A DNA stretch of 64,000 nt from a bacterium (GTDB lineage Bacteria; Myxococcota; UBA727; JAUIJE01), in assembly GCA_030431455.1 (NCBI GenBank), contig JAUIJE010000001.1, positions 744,001 through 808,000 on the forward strand. Direction: 5' to 3'. A model generated the notes under the pieces. That model saw only the letters and a list, made by a program, of their open reading frames with translations. It ran no database searches and was not told where the DNA came from. Every line of letters begins with the position of its first letter. The stretch's first letter is position 1. Both the position numbers and the translations under genes were made by a program. Of the stretch, positions 43,209 to 50,576 are shown piece by piece.

Positions 43209-43766
43209 ATGGCCGGCCACGATCCGACGCAGGACAGCACCTTCTCCCTCTCCCCCGATGACCTCGAGGACCGTGTGCTCCGCGACCTGCGGAAGCTGTC
43301 CCGCGCGGTCGACATCTACAGCCGCAAGCTGGCCACCACCCACCAGCTCACCGGGCCGCAGCTGGTGTGCCTCCGGGAGCTCGCCACCGGGCCGGTCTCG
43401 CCGAGCCAGCTCGCCCGCCGGGTGTCCCTGAGCCACGCCACCGTGACCGGCATCCTCTCCCGTCTGTCCGGCCGGGACCTCATCGTGACCACCCCGAGCC
43501 CCACGGATCGCCGAAGCAAGACCGTGTCGCTCACCGCCGCGGGCCGGGCCCTGGTCGACACCGCCCCCTCGCCCTTGCAGGAACATTTTGTGCGCCGGCT
43601 TCACGCCCTCCCACGGGCCAACCAGGCGATGATCTACATCGCCCTGGAGCAGTTGGTGGAGATGATGGGGGCGGAGGACATCGACGCCGCCCCCGTGCTC
43701 GCCACCGGCCCGTTGAGCGCCTCGGCCGAAGACCTCGAAGGGTTGCTCGAGCCCCAGGACGGCTGA
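43209..43766 (+). CDS. MarR-family transcriptional regulator
   Basis: A 185-residue winged-helix regulator. The recognition part is SPSQLARRVSLSHATVTGILSRLSGRDLI with wing TPSPTDRRSKTVSLTAAGRAL, classic MarR. Dimerisation helices lie at both ends. GAGGAG is 5 nt before ATG. It is divergent from the ZIP-permease operon across about 110 bp containing TATAAC, so it likely represses that operon in response to a metal or oxidant, though it has only one Cys and no obvious metal site. Confidence 0.9.
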   Translation: MAGHDPTQDSTFSLSPDDLEDRVLRDLRKLSRAVDIYSRKLATTHQLTGPQLVCLRELATGPVSPSQLARRVSLSHATVTGILSRLSGRDLIVTTPSPTDRRSKTVSLTAAGRALVDTAPSPLQEHFVRRLHALPRANQAMIYIALEQLVEMMGAEDIDAAPVLATGPLSASAEDLEGLLEPQDG

Positions 43767-43771
43767 AGCAC

Positions 43772-45313
43772 TCAGGTCCCCGGGGGGGCGAGCCGCCGTT
43801 CGACCAGGCCGAGCGCGACGTCGGCCACCACCGCGAGCAGGGCCGCGGGGACCGCCCCCCGCAACACCATGGCGGTGTCGTTGAGCTGCAGCCCGGTGAT
43901 GATGGGGTCGCCCAGTCCGCCCGCGCCAATGAACGCGGCCAGTGTCGCAATGCCAATGCCGATGACCGCGGAGGTGCGGATGCCGGCCATGATCGTGCGG
44001 CTGGCCAGGGGAAGCTCGACGAGGACCAACCGCTGGCGGTCGGTCAGGCCCATGCCCCGGGCCGCGTCGACGATGTCGGCGTCCACCTCGGTGACGCCGG
44101 TGTACGTGTTGCGGACAATCGGGAGCAGCGCGTAGAGAAACAGTGCGAGCACCGCCGAGCGCGAGCCCAGACCGAGCCCGGGAATCGGGATCATGAACGC
44201 CAGGAGCGCGAGGCTGGGCACGGTCTGGATCACCCCGGTGGCGCCGATGACCGGGCCGGCGAACCGCGGGTGGCGGGTCAGCCACAGCCCGAGGGGAATG
44301 CCGCCCAGGGCGGCGAGCAGAAGGGCGAGGAACGTCAACCAGACATGGGTCAAGAGCAGTTGAGCCAGCGGCGTGCCGGTGGGGGTGGGCGCGGCCGCGG
44401 GGGTGGGGGCGCTTTTTGCGGCGGCGCCGGCTTGGAGCAGGCCGGCCTCGTCCAAAAACCGGTGGGCGGCGGCGGCGAAGCTGAGGCCCTCGGCCTCGAC
44501 GAGGGCGTTGATGCGTTGCATGCGGCGGTTGTCGATCTTGAACGCCAGCCGGGCCAACAGCGGGCCGACCTCGGGGTGGGCGGCGAGGGTGCCCTGTCGA
44601 ATCACCGGCGCGCAGTCGTAGGGGGGAAAAAACTGGTGGTCGTCCTCGAGCACGGTGACGTCAAACCGCGCGAGCTTGCCGTCGGTGGTCCAGGTGTCGA
44701 CAATGTCAATGCGACCGGAGTCGATGGCCTCGTAGGCCAAGCCGTGCTCCATGCCGGTGGGGGTGGCCGCGGCGGGGAATTGGTAGGCCCGGGCCAGGCC
44801 CGGCCACCCGTCCTCCCGGCGCAAAAACTCGTGGGACAGGCCGAGCCGCAGCGTCGACAAATGGGGGGTGAGGTCAGAGATGCGGCGGAGCGAGAGGCGG
44901 TCGGCGACGTCGTCGCGCACCGCGATGGCGTAACTGTTTTCGAAACCAAAGGGGGATAGCCAGATCAGGCCGTAGCGGGCTTGGTATTCGCGGGCCACGG
45001 TGACGTAGGTCTCGAGGGCGTCGCGGGTGCCCTGGCGCTTGAGCACGATGGCCCAACCGGTGCCGGTGTATTCGGGGTAGAGGTCGATGTCCCCGCTCTG
45101 CAGGGCCGCGAACACCACCATGGTGCCCCCGAGGTTGGTCCGGCGCTCGACCTCGAGGTCGGTGTGGGCCTCGATGAGCTGGGCCATCATCTCGGCGAGG
45201 ATGCGGTTCTCGGTGAAGTTCTTGCTGCCCACCACGAGGTCGGCCGCGGCCGCGGGCCCGGCGGTGAGCATCGCGCACAACGCGGCGAGGGCCGCCGGGC
45301 CGGGGCTACGCAC
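43772..45313 (-). CDS. OpuC-type betaine/quaternary-amine ABC importer: substrate-binding protein fused to permease
   Basis: A 513-residue fusion. After a signal peptide (ALCAMLTAGPAAAA), residues 25-290 form an OpuAC/OsmF-type binding protein (VVGSKNFTENRILAEMMAQLI, DLYPEYTGTGWAI, RIDIVDTWTTDG). Residues 310-510 are a BPD_transp_1 permease (QTVPSLALLAFMIPIPGLG, EVDADIVDAARGMGLTDRQ, the coupling EAA-like loop). The order SBP-TMD is the reverse of EgtU or OpuABC, where the permease comes first. GTG at 45313 has GAGG 6 nt upstream and overlaps the ATPase stop by 8 nt. Substrates of this class are glycine betaine, choline, carnitine or ergothioneine. Confidence 0.88.
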   Translation of the reverse strand: MRSPGPAALAALCAMLTAGPAAAADLVVGSKNFTENRILAEMMAQLIEAHTDLEVERRTNLGGTMVVFAALQSGDIDLYPEYTGTGWAIVLKRQGTRDALETYVTVAREYQARYGLIWLSPFGFENSYAIAVRDDVADRLSLRRISDLTPHLSTLRLGLSHEFLRREDGWPGLARAYQFPAAATPTGMEHGLAYEAIDSGRIDIVDTWTTDGKLARFDVTVLEDDHQFFPPYDCAPVIRQGTLAAHPEVGPLLARLAFKIDNRRMQRINALVEAEGLSFAAAAHRFLDEAGLLQAGAAAKSAPTPAAAPTPTGTPLAQLLLTHVWLTFLALLLAALGGIPLGLWLTRHPRFAGPVIGATGVIQTVPSLALLAFMIPIPGLGLGSRSAVLALFLYALLPIVRNTYTGVTEVDADIVDAARGMGLTDRQRLVLVELPLASRTIMAGIRTSAVIGIGIATLAAFIGAGGLGDPIITGLQLNDTAMVLRGAVPAALLAVVADVALGLVERRLAPPGT

Positions 45314-46058
45314 CCGGGGCCTCGGGGGTCGCGGCCTCCAGCAGGTCGCGGACAAAGTCGTTGGCGGGCGCGGCCCGGAGCTCGTCTGCGGTCCCGCACT
45401 GCACCATTTTGCCCGCGTCCATGACCCCGATGCGATCGCCGAGCAAGAACGCCTCGTCCATGTCGTGGGTCACGATGACCATGGTCTTGTCGAGGATGTC
45501 CTGGAGGGACAAGAACTCCCGGTGCAGCTGTCGTCGGGTGAGCGGGTCCAGCGCGCCAAACGGCTCGTCCATGAGCACGATGGGCGGGTCCAGGGCCAGG
45601 GCCCGGGCCACGCTCACCCGTTGCTGTTGGCCCCCGGACAGTTCGCGGGGGTAGCGGCTCTGGTAGGTGTCGGGCGGCAACCCCACGAGGTCGAGCAGCT
45701 CTTGTACCCGGGACGTGGTGCGCGCGGTCTCGTACCCCTCCAGCTCGCAGAGCAGGCCGATGTTGCGCGCCACCGTCATGTGGGGAAACAGGCCGCCGCG
45801 CTGGATGACGTACCCGATGCTGCGCCGGAGCATGGTCGCGTCTTGTTCGGTCACGGGCCGACCGCCGGTGCGCACCGTGCCCGTGGTCGGCTCCTCGAGG
45901 CGGTTGATCATCCGCATCGCGGTGGTCTTGCCCGACCCGCTGGTCCCGATCAGACACAAGGTCTCGCCCTCGTCGACGGTGAAGCTCACGTCATCGACCG
46001 CGCGCACCTCACCGGTGTCGGTGGGGTAGACCTTGGTGACGTGGGCCAGCTCGATCAT
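45306..46058 (-). CDS. OpuC/ProV-type ABC transporter ATP-binding protein
   Basis: A 250-residue ATPase: Walker A GTSGSGKT (38-45), signature LSGGQQQR, Walker B IVLMDEPFGALD and the H-loop VTHDMDEAF. It lacks the C-terminal CBS pair found in OpuA/OpuCA/EgtV ATPases, so ionic-strength gating through CBS is not expected. It overlaps the SBP-permease gene and follows the double methyltransferase gene by 43 bp, which suggests one operon. Confidence 0.92.
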   Translation of the reverse strand: MIELAHVTKVYPTDTGEVRAVDDVSFTVDEGETLCLIGTSGSGKTTAMRMINRLEEPTTGTVRTGGRPVTEQDATMLRRSIGYVIQRGGLFPHMTVARNIGLLCELEGYETARTTSRVQELLDLVGLPPDTYQSRYPRELSGGQQQRVSVARALALDPPIVLMDEPFGALDPLTRRQLHREFLSLQDILDKTMVIVTHDMDEAFLLGDRIGVMDAGKMVQCGTADELRAAPANDFVRDLLEAATPEAPGA

Positions 46059-46101
46059 GGGCGGAGGCTCGCGTCGACGGGCGCGGGGGTCAAGCGCGGC
46101 C

Positions 46102-47760
46102 TCACACCACGAACGAGGGCGCCGCGTCGTCGCGACAGAAGTCCGCGAGGCAGAACCATTCGCGTTGATCAAAATACATCGCCCCGCAGCTCAACCCCGC
46201 GGCGGTGGCCAGGGCCCGAATGCCCTCGGTGGTGAACTTGCGGGACAGCCCGACCCCGATGGTGTCCCCGGCCGCGAGCTCGACCCGCAGGTCGAGGGCG
46301 GGGATGTGCACCGATTGGGCGCGCGTGCTCTTGACCTGCAACCGCATCAGGGCGCTTTGCACGTCGAGCACCGGCGCCTCGGGCTCGTACGTCGAGGCAA
46401 GGTCGAACGCGCAGACGTCGAAGTTCGCCCCCAGCAGGTGGTTCATGCGGCGCACCATGTGCACAAAGAAGCTGCGGTTGCGCTCGCCGGCGTTGTAGGC
46501 CCGGAGCAGCACGTCCCGGTCTTTGTCGAGGTCAAAACCGATGATCAGCCGGTCCCGTTCGGTCATGCGGTCCCGCAGGCTGCGCAAGAACGCCACCGTG
46601 TCCTCGATGGTCTCGAAGTTACCGATGGAGCCGCCAAAAAAGAGCATGGTCTTGGCGATGTCGGGCGCGATCTCCGACAGCTTGTCGTCGAAGGTGCCGC
46701 ACAAGGGCCGGACCTTGACCTTGTCGCCGAACACGCCCTCAACCGCTTGTTTGGTGTCGGCCAAGGCCCCGTCGCTGACGTCGATGGGGGCGTACACCAC
46801 GTTCTGTTCGCCCTCTTGCAGCAGGTGGGACAGCAGGTGGGTGATCTTGCGCGCCGACCCACACCCGAGCTCGACCACGAACCGGCTGGGCCCGAGCAGG
46901 GCCGCCCCGTGGGTGCGCAGAATCTCTTCCTCGCTGTCCGGCAGGTAGTAGTCGTCGGCCTCGATGTACGCGTTGTACAGGCGCGAGGCGGCGGCATCCC
47001 AGATGTGCACGTGGTCGAGGGCGCGGGTGGGGCGCGGCCCGGAAAAGGCGGCCCGCACCGCGTCGCGAAACGCGTCGGACACCGCCGGCTGGCCCCGCTT
47101 CACCTCAAAACAGAACGCGCGGAACATCGCGTCGGGGTCCTTGCCCGGCAGGTACTGGGCCGAGGCGGTGACCTCGACCTGTTGCCACACGCCGTCGTCG
47201 CCCAGGCGCGTCATGTGGCTCTTCACCCCCATCGCGTCCTGTTCGTAAAAGTCGGTGCGCATGGTGAACACGACTTTGCCCCCGGGGCGCACCACCCGGA
47301 CGATCTCGTCGAGGGCGTGGGCGGGGGCTTGTCCGTACGAAAACACCCCCACCAGGATCGCCCCGTCGAACGCGTCGGTGTCGAGCGCGTCGAGGGGTTC
47401 GCTCAGGTCGGCCTGCACCTGCGACTGGTACACGCCCTTTTGCGACGCCCGCTCGAGCATGTGGGCGGAGAAATCCAAGGCCACGATGTCGGCAAACCCG
47501 CGCTTGGCGAGCTCCACCCCCGCGTGGCCGGTGCCGGCGCCAGCGTCGAGCACGCGGCAGCCGGCGGGGGGCAAATGTTGTTGCAAAAGGTCCGCGGCGG
47601 TGCGGTGGGCAAAAAAGCCGATCGCGGCGTGGTCGGCGTCGTAGCTGCCCGCCCAGTCGGCGTAGAGGGCCTGGAGGTCGTCCCGGGTCTTGGCGTCGTA
47701 GGCCTTCTTCCAGATGCGCGCCAAGCGCGCCTCGGTGGATTCATCGAGTTGGTCTTTCAT
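46102..47760 (-). CDS. Double methyltransferase: METTL27-like fused to EgtD-like domain
   Basis: A 552-residue two-enzyme fusion. Residues 1-220 are a class I SAM methyltransferase (VLDAGAGTGHA at 70-80, VALDFSAHML) resembling METTL27/WBSCR27. Residues 225-552 match the EgtD/histidine N-alpha-methyltransferase family: DDYYLPDSEEEIL, VELGCGSARK (297-305), GGSIGNFE, LIIGFDLDKD and ending with SRKFTTEGIRAL. EgtD trimethylates histidine to hercynine, the ergothioneine precursor; no EgtB sulfoxide synthase is nearby, so the product may be a trimethyl-amino-acid betaine. AGGGG precedes a double ATG, second at 47760. The downstream genes encode a betaine-class ABC importer. Confidence 0.85.
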   Translation of the reverse strand: MKDQLDESTEARLARIWKKAYDAKTRDDLQALYADWAGSYDADHAAIGFFAHRTAADLLQQHLPPAGCRVLDAGAGTGHAGVELAKRGFADIVALDFSAHMLERASQKGVYQSQVQADLSEPLDALDTDAFDGAILVGVFSYGQAPAHALDEIVRVVRPGGKVVFTMRTDFYEQDAMGVKSHMTRLGDDGVWQQVEVTASAQYLPGKDPDAMFRAFCFEVKRGQPAVSDAFRDAVRAAFSGPRPTRALDHVHIWDAAASRLYNAYIEADDYYLPDSEEEILRTHGAALLGPSRFVVELGCGSARKITHLLSHLLQEGEQNVVYAPIDVSDGALADTKQAVEGVFGDKVKVRPLCGTFDDKLSEIAPDIAKTMLFFGGSIGNFETIEDTVAFLRSLRDRMTERDRLIIGFDLDKDRDVLLRAYNAGERNRSFFVHMVRRMNHLLGANFDVCAFDLASTYEPEAPVLDVQSALMRLQVKSTRAQSVHIPALDLRVELAAGDTIGVGLSRKFTTEGIRALATAAGLSCGAMYFDQREWFCLADFCRDDAAPSFVV

Positions 47761-47797
47761 CATCTCCCCTGTGGCGGGCGCGGCCGCGGCCGCTCCC

Positions 47798-48352
47798 TCA
47801 GCGTCGTCGACGACGACGGCGGCGCCGCTTCTTGCGGCGCTTCTTTTTGGCTTTTTGTGTCGGCGGCTGGACCAGCGAAAACGACGACCGCCACACCAGC
47901 TCAAACTCGGGGGGCTCCTCTTCGTCGACGCTCAACCAGGCCAGCTCGGGCTCGGTCCGGCGCAACAGCAGCAGGCCCTGCAGCCCCACGTAGGCCACCT
48001 GCCAGTCTTCGCCGAGGGCATCGTCGGTGTGCACGGCGGCGTGCGCCTCGTCGCACAAGCCGTCGAAGGCCTCGCCCAGCACCAGCACCGCGTCCTCGCC
48101 GACCTCGGTGTGCTCGAGCACGACATCGTCGGTGGTCAGCACCCGGGGCGCATCGAGGGCGAGCTGGTGGGTGATCACCACCACCCCGGGGCGCTCTTCG
48201 ACATCGGCGATGACCCGGAGGCGCCGGTCGTGGTGATCGGCGTGGGCCTGATCGTCACCGACCAACGCGGCACAGAACGCCGGGTCGTCCGCGAGGGCGG
48301 GCGAGGCGGCAAACAACAGGACCAGAGCGGGAATCACCAACGCGACACGCAA
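47798..48352 (-). CDS. Exported protein with poly-Arg/Lys C-terminus
   Basis: A 184-residue protein with a signal peptide (VALVIPALVLLFAASPALA). The mature part is acidic and His/Asp-rich (DDQAHADHHDRRL) and has no recognised family; its last 18 residues are almost only Lys and Arg (KAKKKRRKKRRRRRRRRR). The best start is TTG at 48352 with GGAGGAG 10 nt upstream, because starts further upstream add no signal and cross an A/T-rich promoter region. It precedes the double methyltransferase by 37 bp and is the first gene of that operon. The charged tail could bind polyanions such as LPS or nucleic acid. Confidence 0.6.
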   Translation of the reverse strand: MRVALVIPALVLLFAASPALADDPAFCAALVGDDQAHADHHDRRLRVIADVEERPGVVVITHQLALDAPRVLTTDDVVLEHTEVGEDAVLVLGEAFDGLCDEAHAAVHTDDALGEDWQVAYVGLQGLLLLRRTEPELAWLSVDEEEPPEFELVWRSSFSLVQPPTQKAKKKRRKKRRRRRRRRR

Positions 48353-48391
48353 AATCTGAGCACTCCTCCGAGGTGGACCGCGGCACCCTAC

Positions 48392-48420
48392 TTGAAAGTA
48401 TTTCGTACGTAAAGTATCAC
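48392..48420 (+). promoter_or_regulatory. Sigma-70-type promoter for the 71-residue protein gene
   Basis: TTGAAA (48392-48397) and TATCAC (48415-48420) are separated by 17 nt in an A/T-rich island. The gene begins about 30 nt further on. Confidence 0.6.
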
Positions 48421-48449
48421 TAAGGTGACGCTTAACGCATGGAGGTGCT

Positions 48450-48665
48450 TTGTACATCGTCGATTCTGGAGCAAAATATATTGAAAAACAGGAGCTTGAT
48501 TCCGCGATTGCGCGGGCCAAAGAACTGAGCCAAGACGGCCGCAAGGTCGCCGTATACATCCCCGATGGCCGCCTCAACCTGGTCTATCGGCGCGGAGAAA
48601 TGGTTTCTTTCCGGGATGATAGGGCCTCTCGGCCCCACCCCAAGGACCGGGCAAAAGCCTCCTGA
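48450..48665 (+). CDS. Small basic protein of unknown function (71 aa)
   Basis: Starts with TTG at 48450 (GGAGG 4 nt upstream). The predicted sequence (MYIVDSGAKYIEKQELDSA, RKVAVYIPDGRLNLVYRRGE) suggests one helix plus a beta-hairpin and a disordered, basic tail. The gene lies on a lower-G+C island with its own promoter and a strong terminator, between two leftward operons, so it is a separate unit. The family is unknown to me; stand-alone, small and basic would suit a nucleic-acid or protein-binding regulator. Confidence 0.65.
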   Translation: MYIVDSGAKYIEKQELDSAIARAKELSQDGRKVAVYIPDGRLNLVYRRGEMVSFRDDRASRPHPKDRAKAS

Positions 48666-48693
48666 ACCAATCATGAAGTATACGAAATAAATC

Positions 48694-48719
48694 GGCCGCC
48701 GGGGAGGCGGCCGTTTTTG
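48694..48719 (+). terminator. Rho-independent terminator of the 71-residue protein gene
   Basis: An 8-bp stem (CGGCCGCC with GGCGGCCG), 5-nt loop GGGGA and TTTTT. The opposite strand shows ATTTATTT past the stem, so it may also end the ablB transcript coming from the right. Confidence 0.88.
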
Positions 48720-48770
48720 TGGGCTGCGGGGCCGGCGCACCCGGGCACGGGCGGCCGGCGATCGCTGCCG

Positions 48771-49670
48771 CTACTGGGTGGTGACCAGGCTGCGGCTCCA
48801 GACGTTCATGTCTTCGATGCCGTCCCCGATGCGGCACGACTGCGCCATGCAGCCGTGCAGGGTGAACCCGAGCCGCGCAAACGCGAGGTTGACCCCGGGG
48901 ATGCGGGCCCGGGCGAGGGTGAACGCGCCGGTGTAGTTCATCTTTTGGAGGTCCCCCATCAGGTCCTCGAGGATGGCGCGCATCAGGCCTTGGCCGCGGT
49001 GGCTGGGCCGGGTCGCGCAATCGGTGAGCTCGGCGTTCTTGGCCGCTTCCACGAGGTCGGCGCTCGCGCACGACACCATCCGGTCCCCGTCGGTCACGAA
49101 CCGGAAGGGCGTGCCTTGCTCGATCTGGCGCCGCACGTAGGCCGGGTCGTGGCTCGGGGTGGGGTAGTCGTCGAACGTCTCGTCGAGCAACTGGGCGATG
49201 TCTTCGGCGTCCTCGGGGACCGCGAGCTGGGTCTCGATGTCGGGCCGCGGCCGCTTCGGGCGCGGGGTCTCGAGCAGGCTGCGCACGTGCGCCACCTCGC
49301 GGGGGTGGGCGAGCCCGGTGCGGTCCGCGGAGCCAAAACCGGCGAGCACCACACAGTCTTCTTCGCCCTCGTAGAAGCCGGGCATGATCGCCTCGGGCAC
49401 AAACCCTTCATCGATGAGCCCGGTGGACGTGTCGGTGTCCGCGAACACCACGATGCGATCGCGGCCGCGCTTGTCGGCGCGGTCCCACAGCAACGAGCCG
49501 AGCTCGGCCCCGTCGATGCCGGCGGGGTGATCGCACCGCAGGCGCGCCGAGTACGGGTCGTCCACCACGGTCACGGCGGGCGCGACCTCGATGATTTTCT
49601 TCTGAATTTCATGGACGTAGCCGAGACCAGCGCTCGTCTCGTCCGCGGGGGGCATGGTGTCTGTGGTCAT
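48771..49670 (-). CDS. ablB: Beta-lysine N-acetyltransferase (AblB-like)
   Basis: A 299-residue protein whose C-terminal half is a GNAT acetyltransferase of the AblB type: FDDYPTPSHDPAYV, ELTDCATRPSHRGQGLMRAIL (acetyl-CoA loop), TLARARIPGVNLAFARLGF and IEDMNVWSRSL. AblB makes N-epsilon-acetyl-beta-lysine, a compatible solute. The N-terminal half (GLIDEGFVPEAIMPGFYEGEEDCVV) also fits AblB. Its usual partner, lysine 2,3-aminomutase AblA, is not in the window. No SD is seen; the -10 lies so close that the mRNA is probably leaderless. Confidence 0.8.
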   Translation of the reverse strand: MTTDTMPPADETSAGLGYVHEIQKKIIEVAPAVTVVDDPYSARLRCDHPAGIDGAELGSLLWDRADKRGRDRIVVFADTDTSTGLIDEGFVPEAIMPGFYEGEEDCVVLAGFGSADRTGLAHPREVAHVRSLLETPRPKRPRPDIETQLAVPEDAEDIAQLLDETFDDYPTPSHDPAYVRRQIEQGTPFRFVTDGDRMVSCASADLVEAAKNAELTDCATRPSHRGQGLMRAILEDLMGDLQKMNYTGAFTLARARIPGVNLAFARLGFTLHGCMAQSCRIGDGIEDMNVWSRSLVTTQ

Positions 49671-49681
49671 AGGTGTTTCGC

Positions 49682-49709
49682 ATTCTAATCAAAAACCGCC
49701 AAACGACAA
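49682..49709 (-). promoter_or_regulatory. Promoter for ablB giving a near-leaderless transcript
   Basis: On the minus strand TTGTCG (49704-49709) and TAGAAT (49682-49687) are 16 nt apart. Transcription should begin near 49675, about 5 nt from the ATG at 49670, which would explain the absent ribosome-binding site. Confidence 0.55.
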
Positions 49710-49763
49710 GCGCCACTGTCTGTCGACCCATCATGAGTCAATAAAAACAATAGGTTACGATAT

Positions 49764-49777
49764 GTACCGAAAGGTAC
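49764..49777. promoter_or_regulatory. Short inverted repeat between ablB and the amino-acid ABC operon
   Basis: GTACC-GAAA-GGTAC, 5-bp arms, lies about 95 bp upstream of ablB in an A/T-rich gap. It could be an operator, but the arms are short. Confidence 0.25.
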
Positions 49778-49829
49778 GCAGGCCCCCCGGCCGCGATTTC
49801 TTTTGTTGTCAAAAGGCTGCCCCTGGCGA

Positions 49830-50576
49830 TCAGCGCCCGGCGGCCCCCAAGAACGCCTGGAGGCGTTCGCTCTGCGGGGCGTCCAGCAGCTGGTGGGCCG
49901 GGCCGTCTTCGATGATGGCGCCGCCGTCCATAAAACAGATGCGGTGGGCGCCATCGCGCACGAACGCGAGGTCGTGGGTGACCATCACCATGGTGGTGCC
50001 CGCGTCGCTCAGCTCGTGCAACAGCGCCTGGAGGTCGGCGATGTTCTCGACGTCGAGGGCGGACGTGACCTCGTCGAGCAACAACACCCGCGGGGCCATG
50101 CAGAGGGCGCGGGCGATCGCCACCCGTTGCCGCTGTCCCCCCGACAGGGCCTGCACCCGGGCGCCGGCGCGGTCTTGCAGGCCGACCTGCGCGAGCAGGT
50201 CGCGGGCGCGGGCCTCGGCCTCGGCCCGGGGCTGCCCGAGCACGTGCACGGGGGCCTCGACGATGTTGTCCAGCGCGGAGAGGTGACCGAACAGGTGCAG
50301 GTGTTGAAACACCATGCCCACGTTGGCGCGGTGGGCGCTCAGGGCCTTGCCGGTGAGGGTGGTGGGCACGGTCTGGCCGTCGACGAGCAGGGTGCCCGCG
50401 TCCGGGCGTTCGAGGAGGTTGAGGCACCGCAGGGCGGTGCTCTTGCCCGCGCCGCTTTTGCCGATGAGGGCCACGATTTGGCGCTCGGGCACGGCGAGGG
50501 AAAAATCCTGCAGCACCGGGGTGTCGCCGAACCGCTTCTGCAGCCCGCGGGCTTCGAGGACCACCGGGCCGGTCAT
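49830..50576 (-). CDS. Polar amino-acid ABC transporter ATP-binding protein (GlnQ-like)
   Basis: A 248-residue ATPase: Walker A GKSGAGKS (39-46), FQHLHLFGHLSALDN (Q-loop), LSGGQRQRVAIARAL and VLLLDEVTSALD, H-loop VTHDLAF. Sequence features match GlnQ/HisP-type subunits. The ATG overlaps the stop of the SBP-permease fusion gene (ATGA), so both are made as one two-gene importer. Confidence 0.92.
   Translation of the reverse strand: MTGPVVLEARGLQKRFGDTPVLQDFSLAVPERQIVALIGKSGAGKSTALRCLNLLERPDAGTLLVDGQTVPTTLTGKALSAHRANVGMVFQHLHLFGHLSALDNIVEAPVHVLGQPRAEAEARARDLLAQVGLQDRAGARVQALSGGQRQRVAIARALCMAPRVLLLDEVTSALDVENIADLQALLHELSDAGTTMVMVTHDLAFVRDGAHRICFMDGGAIIEDGPAHQLLDAPQSERLQAFLGAAGR

Noticed and set aside
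46033-48174. A 713-codon rightward frame opposite the double methyltransferase
   Set aside because: Low-complexity antisense translation; the minus strand has two well-ordered SAM-binding domains.
48361-49830. Genomic-island insertion with attachment sites
   Set aside because: Although A/T-richer, there is no integrase, direct repeat pair or tRNA at the ends; local promoter composition explains it.
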